From positions 1-7,225 of the forward strand of contig JAPYWM010000061.1 of the NCBI GenBank assembly GCA_028276345.1: a stretch of 7,225 nt of DNA, given 5' to 3'. Made by a program: the position numbers and the translations under genes. Positions 1 through 5,812 of the stretch are shown here, piece after piece; position 1 is the first letter of the stretch, and each line of letters begins with the position of its first letter. The notes under the pieces were generated by a model. The model did no database searches and was not told where the DNA came from. It worked only from the letters and a program-made list of their open reading frames with translations. This stretch comes from Sphingobacterium sp. (lineage in GTDB: Bacteria > Bacteroidota > Bacteroidia > SpSt-205).

Positions 1-413
1 ATACCTCCCCTTATCCCCTTCCCACCTACCAGACGCCCGGCGCCTCCGGTGTAGACCTTTACGCCAACCTGCCTACGCCTTACACCCTTCAGCCTGGCGA
101 AAGGCTCCTCGTCCCTACCGGCCTTTATTTGGAGATTCCCCTCGGCTGGGAGGCCCAAATCCGCCCCCGCAGCGGCCTGGCCCTCCATCACGGCATCACC
201 CTCCTCAACGCCCCCGGCACCATCGATGCCGACTACCGCGGCGAAATCCAGGTCCTCCTCATCAACCTCGGTCAGCAGCCCTTCCTTATCGAACCTGGCA
301 TGCGTATCGCCCAGATGGTTTTCTGCCCTATCGCCCAGGCCCAGTGGGAAGTCGTCCCCGCCCTCTCTCCCTCCGAGCGCGGCGAAGCGGGCTTCGGCCA
401 CACTGGCACATGA
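1..413 (+). CDS. dut: dUTP diphosphatase (dUTPase), 5' end outside window
   Basis: Hydrolyses dUTP to dUMP and pyrophosphate in the cytoplasm, keeping uracil out of DNA and supplying dUMP for thymidylate synthesis; the family is homotrimeric and Mg2+-dependent. The reading frame is open from base 3, giving 136 visible codons, so roughly 10-15 residues are missing compared with the usual 140-150. All five trimeric-dUTPase motifs are visible in order: GASGVDLYA (motif 1), RPRSGLA (motif 2), [11 protein letters not shown] (motif 3, with the catalytic Asp and the uracil-stacking Tyr), RIAQMVF (motif 4) and [12 protein letters not shown] (motif 5, the P-loop-like tail). A TTG at 129 is in frame but cannot be the start because motif 1 lies upstream of it. 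The stop codon overlaps the ATG of the next gene (ATGA), so the two are probably translationally coupled. Assignment is secure. Confidence 0.96.
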   Translation, partial: TSPYPLPTYQTPGASGVDLYANLPTPYTLQPGERLLVPTGLYLEIPLGWEAQIRPRSGLALHHGITLLNAPGTIDADYRGEIQVLLINLGQQPFLIEPGMRIAQMVFCPIAQAQWEVVPALSPSERGEAGFGHTGT

Positions 414-2572
414 AAAAGGTTCTCCTCACCGCTCTCCACCTCTTCACGTACATCACTCGTTTCTATCCCCTCCAGCTACCAGTATTCCAAATCCGGCGGC
501 ACCCTTTCCTCATGGCTTTATGGGGCTTCTTGTGGGCTATGGCCCTCGGCTTTATCGGCCAGAGTGTAGGCGTGGAGATGATCTTCTACAGCCCCGGCGA
601 AGGCCTCTCAAATCCTATTCGGGGCAGCTTTGCTTGGGGTATAGCTTTTGGCATCTTCACCGTTGCCTATCACCTGAGCACCTTCCTCCTGGATGCCCAT
701 CATGCGGGATTTCTCTTGCACAGCGGCCGAAACTTTGTCTTTCTCTACGCCCTCAATAACAGCCTCCTCCCTCTCGCCTTTCTTCTACTTTACATCGCCC
801 GCTACAACCACTTTCACTTAGAGAGTCCTACCCTCCGTACCGAAATCCTCGCCCTCCTTGCTGGCACTATCCTCGTGTGGACTCTCGCGCTCCTTTACTT
901 TAGCCGATGGAAGCTTGCTCTTCGTTCCCTGCGCCCCCTTATCAAGCAAACGCTCTCCCCTTCACCCGATAGCCCTCCTCCTACCTCTGGCCTATGGCTC
1001 CTCGGTAGCAGCGAACGGGTACGCTACTACCTAACTATCCCAGGCGGTATCACCCCAGTAAACCGTACGCTCCCCCAGCAGGCCACCCTCCGCCTCATGG
1101 AAGGCATTCTCACCCGGGGCCACCTATCCGCCCTCATCTTGGAAGTCATCATCATCGGTCTGACCTTTCTCTGGGGCTACATCCAGAGCGTAACCAACCT
1201 ATACCTGCCCGCCTCCGTTGTGGTACTGGTCTTCGGCGCGCTCCTGCTGATGACCCTCGGCGCCCTGGATTACTGGCTCAAGCGCAGCAGCCTGGGCCTC
1301 ATCGTTATACTTGCCCTGCTTGGTCTCATTGGCTGGAAGCTCTCCCACGAAATCCACCATGCCAGCGCTGCCTTTGGCCTCCCCTATGACAAACCCCAGC
1401 CCTACCGCCTACCCCGCTGGGATAGCATCACCGCCCGCCAGGTCGCCGCCGACAGCCTTCACTTCGCCCGCATCCTCCAAAAACGCCTCGCGAACCAGCA
1501 CGCGCATAAGCCCATCTTCCTCTGGGTTACCGTCTCCGGCGGCGGCTGGCGCGCCGCCTACTGGACCTTCCTCAACCTCCACCTCTTAGATAGCCTCTCC
1601 AACGGACGCTTATACCGCACCCTCGCTGGTATCACCGGCGCCTCCGGCGGCCTCATTGGTGCTACCTTTTGGCGAGAACTCCACCTTTTCCACCCCGATC
1701 GCACCCCCACCATCCACGAAGCGAATCGCCTTACCCAAGACCTCCTCAACCCCCTTTTCTCCACTGGCCTCCTCGGCCTCCTTAGTCCAACAGCCTACTG
1801 GCAAGATACCCTCACCCACATCACCTATCCCAAGGGCCGCGACTACGCCTTCGAAACCCGCCTGATGAAAAATACAAACGCCTTCCACCATCGCCTGAAA
1901 ACTTACGCCCCCTACGAAGAGTCCGGTCAAACGCCTATTATCCTTTTCACGCCCGCTTGCCTCACCAATAGCCTCCAGCTCCTCATTTCCCCCTTACCAA
2001 TGTCCTTTCTTTGCTGGGCGGATCAGACGCCTGTGGCCCTGGAACTGCGCCAGCTCCTGCCCAGCGATGACCTTCGCATTACCTCCGCCCTTCGCATGAA
2101 TGCTGCCTTTCCCTTAGTGCTGCCGGCAGTCCGCCTTCCCACCAGCCCCCCGCTCGATATCATGGACGCCGGCGCTATTGACAACCTCGGCCAAAGCCTC
2201 TCCCTCCGCCTCCTATGGAAGCAGCGCTCCCTCCTCGCTACCACCGCTAAAATCATCTGGATTGAGATCCGAGACCTACCCCCGCAGAACACACCCGCAC
2301 CCCAGCAACCCCTCCTCGGTGGCCTTTATACCGCCTTCGCCGAATCCCGTTACCACCCTAATCACCTCACCTTAGAAGTCCTCCGCGCCCTCTACCCCAT
2401 CCCCATCGAAAAATATGCCCTTCACTACACGCCCGACCCCAGCGGCTACACCCCACCCCTCGGTTTTACCCTCCTGCCACGCGACCGCCAGAGCCTCCTG
2501 CGCGCCGCCTACCACCCAGACCATTTAGCCTACTTGCGCCACATCCTGCAGCGCGCTAACCTGATAAATTAG
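410..2572 (+). CDS. Multi-pass membrane protein with C-terminal patatin/cPLA2-like lipase domain
   Basis: A 720-residue protein in two parts. Residues 1 to about 315 contain about seven predicted membrane helices (roughly 32-53, 73-94, 108-130, 145-165, 240-258, 265-288, 294-312), with a Pro/Ser-rich loop around 180-200. The rest is a patatin/cPLA2-like hydrolase: SGGGWRA at 376-382 is the oxyanion-hole glycine motif, GASGG at 410-414 is the G-x-S-x-G elbow with nucleophile Ser412, and DAGAIDN at 586-592 supplies the catalytic Asp586. The form of the first motif is closer to cPLA2/lysophospholipase than to plant patatins. The family cleaves acyl esters of phospholipids; the real substrate here is unknown. 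The membrane anchor suggests action on inner-membrane lipids, but on which side is not clear. Start: an in-frame ATG at 344 would lie deep inside dut, whereas ATG 410 gives a KK-led N-terminus and a 4-base ATGA overlap, so 410 is preferred. There is no Shine-Dalgarno. Codons are strikingly C-ending (CTC, GCC, ACC). Confidence 0.87.
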   Translation: MKKVLLTALHLFTYITRFYPLQLPVFQIRRHPFLMALWGFLWAMALGFIGQSVGVEMIFYSPGEGLSNPIRGSFAWGIAFGIFTVAYHLSTFLLDAHHAGFLLHSGRNFVFLYALNNSLLPLAFLLLYIARYNHFHLESPTLRTEILALLAGTILVWTLALLYFSRWKLALRSLRPLIKQTLSPSPDSPPPTSGLWLLGSSERVRYYLTIPGGITPVNRTLPQQATLRLMEGILTRGHLSALILEVIIIGLTFLWGYIQSVTNLYLPASVVVLVFGALLLMTLGALDYWLKRSSLGLIVILALLGLIGWKLSHEIHHASAAFGLPYDKPQPYRLPRWDSITARQVAADSLHFARILQKRLANQHAHKPIFLWVTVSGGGWRAAYWTFLNLHLLDSLSNGRLYRTLAGITGASGGLIGATFWRELHLFHPDRTPTIHEANRLTQDLLNPLFSTGLLGLLSPTAYWQDTLTHITYPKGRDYAFETRLMKNTNAFHHRLKTYAPYEESGQTPIILFTPACLTNSLQLLISPLPMSFLCWADQTPVALELRQLLPSDDLRITSALRMNAAFPLVLPAVRLPTSPPLDIMDAGAIDNLGQSLSLRLLWKQRSLLATTAKIIWIEIRDLPPQNTPAPQQPLLGGLYTAFAESRYHPNHLTLEVLRALYPIPIEKYALHYTPDPSGYTPPLGFTLLPRDRQSLLRAAYHPDHLAYLRHILQRANLIN

Positions 2573-2583
2573 CCCGAAAAACC

Positions 2584-2591
2584 TACCTTTG
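2584..2591 (+). promoter_or_regulatory. Bacteroidota-type -7 promoter element TACCTTTG
   Basis: TACCTTTG fits the Bacteroidota primary-sigma -7 consensus TAnnTTTG. It lies in the 24-base gap after the lipase gene and ends only 5 bases before the ATG at 2597. With the usual spacing, transcription would start at or within a base or two of that ATG, so the mRNA would be leaderless or nearly so. No convincing -33 TTG is seen; CTG at 2561-2563 has about the right spacing (20 bases) but is a weak match. Inference from motif and position only. Confidence 0.66.
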
Positions 2592-2596
2592 CCCCG

Positions 2597-2905
2597 ATGC
2601 GAACCCCAAGACTACCCTACCTCGCAGCCTCCCTTATCGCCCTACTCTTTTTAGGAGGGTGTCAAACCGCCTCGTCTGACTCCGCCGGGAGTACCCAGTC
2701 AGAATCTCGCCAGATGACCACCGCTACCGCAGGCCTGCCTATCCCCCCAGAATCCCTCGCTGTCCCCTACTGCCCCGAGTGCGAAATGAAGTTTCCACCC
2801 CATCCGATCATGGATACGCTAACTTATGCAGGAAAACTATATGGTTTTTGCAGTCCGGAATGTAAAGCTTCTTTTGCGAAGCGTATGGGCCTACCTACTC
2901 AGTAG
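2597..2905 (+). CDS. Small lipoprotein with YHS/TRASH-like four-cysteine metal-binding motif
   Basis: A 102-residue protein beginning with a lipoprotein signal peptide: MRTPR, a hydrophobic stretch, then lipobox LGGC with lipidated Cys22. A Ser/Thr-rich linker (about 23-50) follows. The C-terminal half has the pattern C59-x2-C62 (CPECEM), then LTYAGKLYGFCSPEC with Cys85 and Cys89, ending in KASFAKRMG. This is the layout of YHS/TRASH domains, which are associated with copper and other heavy metals. The protein is therefore probably a periplasm-facing or outer-membrane-anchored metal-binding lipoprotein; which metal is not shown. It is the first gene of a three-gene unit of exported proteins and sits directly behind the TACCTTTG element. 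Its last codons overlap the next gene. The domain call is from pattern only, but the cysteine arrangement and the GK-x-Y-x-F-C context are characteristic. Confidence 0.85.
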   Translation: MRTPRLPYLAASLIALLFLGGCQTASSDSAGSTQSESRQMTTATAGLPIPPESLAVPYCPECEMKFPPHPIMDTLTYAGKLYGFCSPECKASFAKRMGLPTQ

Positions 2906-3758
2906 CGTAGTCCTCTGGCTCTCTGCCTGCGGTTCAGACGCTCAGCAGCAAATGCCTCAAACAGTCCCTGATACAATTTACGCTGTATCATGGGAGGAGA
3001 TTGAGAAGTACATGCGAGCTGCCCCCTCACCAGCGCAAATTTCTCTATGGCTGCGCCAGGAAAAAGTTCCCTTTTACAGGGAAGCTCTGCACGATCCGAC
3101 CCTGGCTTCCCGGTACCGCAGCCTTAAGGGGGCAGCCAACCTGGGGATTTACCTCACCGATATGGCTTATGCTCACGCTACCAACAACTACCAGGTCGCT
3201 TATGAATACCTCACCAGCGCCAACCGGCTATCTCAACTCTATGGGCTGAGCGATATGCTTTCTATGGAGCGGATTCGAGAGTTAGACCGCCTACAGGATA
3301 AGCCCGACAGCTTGCAACGGCTTTTCTCCACTTATTATGCCGAGATTCAAGATCGCTTAGAGACCACCGGCCAGCAAGCCCTCCTGCGACACATGATCTT
3401 AGGCGGCTGGGTAGAAAGCCTGCACCTCACCCTCCACCTGCAAGAAAAAGCGCCCAATAAGCACGGCTTGGCCGACCTCATCCGCCTTCAAAAAAGTCTC
3501 GTCCCCCTGATGAAAAAAATGTACGCCATAGACACTACCTACAGCGAAGATTCCAGGATTATTTTCTCCCATCTTAGCGCTATTGAGGCTGCCCTGTCTA
3601 AGATACCTGATCCTGCCACGGACGCCTCTGCTTCCACCGATCCGCAGAAAGGGCTTATCCGTTTAGACTTTGAGAAATCCGCTCCCCTTTCTCCACAAAT
3701 CAGCGCCCAACTGCGCGAAAAGCTCCATCCACTTCGCCAATACCTCATTAGCGTATGA
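2874..3758 (+). CDS. Putative helical lipoprotein, function unknown
   Basis: With a TTG start at 2874 the product is 294 residues: M-R-S, a hydrophobic core, and a lipobox LSAC with lipidated Cys19. In-frame ATGs at 2826 and 2841 are possible but would extend the overlap with the preceding gene to 80 or 65 bases and lengthen the signal peptide unhelpfully; TTG 2874 gives the most compact signal peptide with a 32-base overlap. Any start that keeps the signal peptide must overlap the upstream gene. The mature part looks almost wholly alpha-helical, with a segment reading AANLGIYLTDMAYA (87-100), then SANRLSQLYGLSDML and ILGGWVESLHL (175-185). It resembles conserved Bacteroidota lipoproteins of unknown function that I recognise by pattern but cannot name. 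A Ser/Thr/Pro/Asp-rich linker lies near 245-260. Its stop overlaps the next ATG (ATGA), so it is probably translated with its neighbours. No enzymatic motif seen. Confidence 0.8.
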   Translation: MRSVWAYLLSSVVLWLSACGSDAQQQMPQTVPDTIYAVSWEEIEKYMRAAPSPAQISLWLRQEKVPFYREALHDPTLASRYRSLKGAANLGIYLTDMAYAHATNNYQVAYEYLTSANRLSQLYGLSDMLSMERIRELDRLQDKPDSLQRLFSTYYAEIQDRLETTGQQALLRHMILGGWVESLHLTLHLQEKAPNKHGLADLIRLQKSLVPLMKKMYAIDTTYSEDSRIIFSHLSAIEAALSKIPDPATDASASTDPQKGLIRLDFEKSAPLSPQISAQLREKLHPLRQYLISV

Positions 3759-4189
3759 AGCAAAGCTTAGTCCTGCTTCTCTTCACGCTCAGTATCAGCG
3801 CCGCACACGCCCAGAGCTCCTGTGCTAAGCTCATCCCACTTTGCAAGGCCAGCTTCATAGAAGATTATAGCTGGGATGGACGCTACTGGCGAGCCGAACT
3901 CTATAACAACGAAAAAACGGAGGTTTATTACACCTTCTTCAAAGGTCTTCGCTATCGCCTCATTCCCTGTGGAAGCTCTGACGAGAAAAGCCCCCTGCGC
4001 ATGCGTATCTACAATGCCAATCATGTCCCGCTTCTGGACACGGGCACCCAGAATGCCCGCCCTTACTGGGACTTAGAGCTGAGCAGCACGCAGCTCCTTA
4101 TCATTGAGCTTTATTATCCCGCTGGCAGTGGGTGTGCCGCCCTGATCATCGGTCATAAAGCCAGTGACGCCATAGCGTCGAAAGAGTAA
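3755..4189 (+). CDS. Small secreted four-cysteine protein, function unknown
   Basis: A 144-residue protein with a Sec signal peptide: MKQ, a hydrophobic core of leucines, then AHA-Q with likely cleavage after residue 19. Beyond the peptide there are exactly four cysteines (23, 30, 72, 127), an even number consistent with two disulfides in the periplasm or outside the cell. The body is rich in alternating hydrophobic and polar residues and aromatics (DGRYWRAELY, EVYYTFFKGLRYRLIPC, RPYWDLELS), suggesting a small beta-sandwich. Similar small exported proteins with a TFF/Y-x-G-x-x-YR-x-x-x-C segment are, from memory, found in other Bacteroidota with no known function. The ATG overlaps the stop of the preceding lipoprotein gene (ATGA) and there is no Shine-Dalgarno, so it is probably read by coupled translation as the third member of the exported-protein unit. 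It could be a binding or structural envelope protein; nothing points to catalysis. Confidence 0.82.
   Translation: MKQSLVLLLFTLSISAAHAQSSCAKLIPLCKASFIEDYSWDGRYWRAELYNNEKTEVYYTFFKGLRYRLIPCGSSDEKSPLRMRIYNANHVPLLDTGTQNARPYWDLELSSTQLLIIELYYPAGSGCAALIIGHKASDAIASKE
4166..4179 (+). repeat. Short inverted repeat upstream of nuoM promoter box
   Basis: GACGC-cata-GCGTC, a perfect 5-bp stem with a 4-base loop (a T-G wobble could add one pair), lies at the very end of the preceding coding sequence and 12 bases before the TACCTTTG element. It covers the place where a -33 element would be expected. It could be an operator or a weak hairpin; it lacks a following T-run. Several repeats of this size are expected by chance in a window of this length. 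Confidence 0.2.
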
Positions 4190-4191
4190 AG

Positions 4192-4199
4192 TACCTTTG
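4192..4199 (+). promoter_or_regulatory. Bacteroidota-type -7 promoter element TACCTTTG
   Basis: A second exact TACCTTTG, again followed by CC, starts 3 bases after the stop of the secreted-protein gene and ends 7 bases before the ATG at 4207 (4 before the alternative GTG at 4204). It fits TAnnTTTG and implies that nuoM has its own promoter and a leaderless or near-leaderless message. No clear -33 TTG is found about 20 bases upstream. I noticed only two exact TACCTTTG sequences on this strand, and both sit directly before starts. Confidence 0.66.
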
Positions 4200-4206
4200 C
4201 CGGGTG

Positions 4207-5754
4207 ATGGTCGGGTGGTGGATACTGACTCCCTTGGTGGGAGCGCTCCTAGTAGGCCTTTTGGGGAGCCTGCGCCGGGAAGGCCTTCTCACCTGGGGAT
4301 GGCGGCTTACAGCTCTTATCCAGCTCGCCGTAGCCGGCTGGCTCGCCCTTCTCTACCAGCAGAAGGCCCCTCTGGAGGTGACCTATCACCTCTTTACGCT
4401 CTCTTGGAAAATGCCCTGGTGGGGGTACCTCACGCCGCAGGGCTGGGTCTCCCGCTACGATGTGAGTTTCTTTTTGGCCACGGATGGCTTTGCGCTGCTT
4501 TTGGCGTTTTTGGTTACGCTGATCGGCCTCGTCCTGAGCTGGTGGCCCCACTGGAAGCTCACACAACCCGCCCTTCAGATTCCCGCCTTACTCCTCGTAC
4601 AGGGCTTTGCCCTCTGGGCTATCTTCTCGTATGACCTGATTAGCTTTTACATTGGGTTTGAAGCGACGCTCATCCCGATGGTGTATTTGATTTTCTCCCT
4701 TGTCCCCGACCGGGAAAAGGCCCGCAGTACCGGACTTTCCTTTCTGCTTTACACGGTGGCGGGGTCTATTCCGTTTCTGGCGGCTATCCTCTACGGGGCA
4801 GCTCAGATAAGCGTTACCCACGGTATCCCCTTCTCCACAAGCTACGTCACTTGGCTAAAATATCCCCTTCCCCCTGAGACGCAGGCATGGGTTTATTTAG
4901 GCTTTTGTGTGGCTTTTTATGTCAAGCTCGGGCTCTTTCCTGGGCATGGCTGGGTCTTATCCCTATACCGGTATGCGCCGCTTCCTTTGGTAGTTCTCTC
5001 CTCCGCTCTGCTGACGAAGCTGGGGGCGATTGGGTGGCTGCGTTGGGCGCCGGCTTTTCCGGTGGGGCATTTGACGTTAGCGCCATATATCGGGGGGATT
5101 GCCGCCATGAGTTTGCTTTTTGCTGGCTTATCCGCCTACTTTCAGACGAATCTTCGCAGCTGGCTGGCGTATGGGACTATTTCCCACCTGAGCTTTATTG
5201 CGATTGGGATTGCGGCGGCTTCGGGGGCGGGGTTCAGTGGGGCCGCCTGGTATGCCATAGGCCATGCGGCCGTGGCTGCAGTACAGCTGCTTGTCGTAGG
5301 CTATCTCATTGAGCAGGCTGGGACGGATGAGATCAGCGCTATGGGGGGGCTCGCTGCTGGTTACCCCCGACTGGCATTTTTCTGGGTACTGACGGCCATA
5401 GCCAGTATTGGGCTACCTGGTCTGAGCCAGTTTCCGGCTGAATTTCTGATTCTGGTGGGCAGCTACCAGAGTCCCATGGTTCAGCGAGGGGTTTTCATAG
5501 CTGCGCTGGCCGGCGTAGCCATAGCGGCTATCTATACCTTGCGGGTGCTACGGCAGGTCCTTTTTGGCGAGCCGAAACCCCTATCGGCCCAGGACCTCGG
5601 CCCAATGGCCACCATAGGCCTTACCCTGCTGAGCATCTGGGTAGTTTTGAGTGGTTTCTGGGCTTCGCCCTTCCTTAAGGAGCTGGAGCGGACGCTGGTA
5701 CCTTTTGCACAGGCTATCCTATACCAGGCGCTGGGAACGGTGAGTAATCTGTAA
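4207..5754 (+). CDS. nuoM: NADH-quinone oxidoreductase subunit M homologue (complex I proton-pumping subunit)
   Basis: A 515-residue inner-membrane protein with about 14 predicted helices, the normal size and topology for NuoM, one of the three antiporter-like subunits that pump protons in respiratory complex I. Family residues are in place by motif alignment: Glu152 in ISFYIGFEATLIPM (E. coli Glu144), Lys240 in FYVKLGLFPGHGW (Lys234), Lys271 in LLTKLGAIGWLR (Lys265), AYGTISHLSF at 321-330, His353 in AIGHAA, and GLPGLSQFPAEFLIL with Glu412 (Glu407). One departure: the usual HGWLPDAH reads HGWVLSLY here (247-254), without gaps. Start: GTG 4204 and ATG 4207 are adjacent; ATG is preferred. No nuoL precedes and no nuoN follows, unlike the usual nuoLMN order; the gene has its own promoter box and terminator. 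It could be a complex I subunit dispersed in the genome or a second, specialised copy. The subunit-M rather than L, N or Mrp assignment rests on the SYD-x5-GFE-x4-PM and GLPG segments. Confidence 0.88.
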   Translation: MVGWWILTPLVGALLVGLLGSLRREGLLTWGWRLTALIQLAVAGWLALLYQQKAPLEVTYHLFTLSWKMPWWGYLTPQGWVSRYDVSFFLATDGFALLLAFLVTLIGLVLSWWPHWKLTQPALQIPALLLVQGFALWAIFSYDLISFYIGFEATLIPMVYLIFSLVPDREKARSTGLSFLLYTVAGSIPFLAAILYGAAQISVTHGIPFSTSYVTWLKYPLPPETQAWVYLGFCVAFYVKLGLFPGHGWVLSLYRYAPLPLVVLSSALLTKLGAIGWLRWAPAFPVGHLTLAPYIGGIAAMSLLFAGLSAYFQTNLRSWLAYGTISHLSFIAIGIAAASGAGFSGAAWYAIGHAAVAAVQLLVVGYLIEQAGTDEISAMGGLAAGYPRLAFFWVLTAIASIGLPGLSQFPAEFLILVGSYQSPMVQRGVFIAALAGVAIAAIYTLRVLRQVLFGEPKPLSAQDLGPMATIGLTLLSIWVVLSGFWASPFLKELERTLVPFAQAILYQALGTVSNL

Positions 5755-5759
5755 AAGCA

Positions 5760-5790
5760 GGGGCGGCACAGTCCTGTACCGCCCCTTCTA
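5760..5790 (+). terminator. Probable bidirectional terminator hairpin
   Basis: GGGGCGG (5760-5766) pairs with CCGCCCC (5779-5785); after one C-A mismatch, ACA (5768-5770) pairs with TGT (5775-5777), leaving a 4-base loop. The + strand is followed by TTCTA, a weak U-tract; on the - strand the hairpin is followed by TGCTTTTAC, a slightly better one. It lies in the 58-base gap between the convergent nuoM and TonB-receptor genes, so it probably serves both. Confidence 0.72.
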
Positions 5791-5812
5791 ACATGCCTCC
5801 TCTGAGATAGCT

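Noticed and set aside
129..131. TTG at 129 as the dut start
   Set aside because: dUTPase motif 1 (GASGVDLYA) is in frame upstream of it, so the gene begins before the window.
344..409. Upstream ATG at 344 as the start of the membrane lipase gene
   Set aside because: It would overlap dut by 70 bases, and the added residues (Arg/Pro-rich) look like an out-of-frame reading of dut motif 5. ATG 410 gives a clean ATGA overlap.
226..759. 177-codon + strand frame across the dut/lipase junction
   Set aside because: Low-complexity Ser/Pro/Arg translation overlapping two real genes in another frame.
1662..1670. TACCTTTTG inside the lipase gene, and a similar TACCTTTTG near 5698 in nuoM
   Set aside because: One base too many between TA and TTTG, and both lie inside coding sequence with no start downstream.
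1610..1930. Open frame on the - strand within the lipase gene
   Set aside because: It lies opposite the catalytic region of a well-supported gene, has no recognisable domain, and is explained by the C-rich codon pattern producing few stops on the other strand.
4197..4634. 145-codon + strand frame overlapping the start of nuoM
   Set aside because: It has no domain or signal, and is Pro/Arg/Gly-rich as expected for a shifted reading of nuoM.
5254..5616. Recurrent GCCATAG heptamer in nuoM
   Set aside because: The copies are irregularly spaced and encode Ala-Ile or similar residues in membrane helices, so codon preference explains them.
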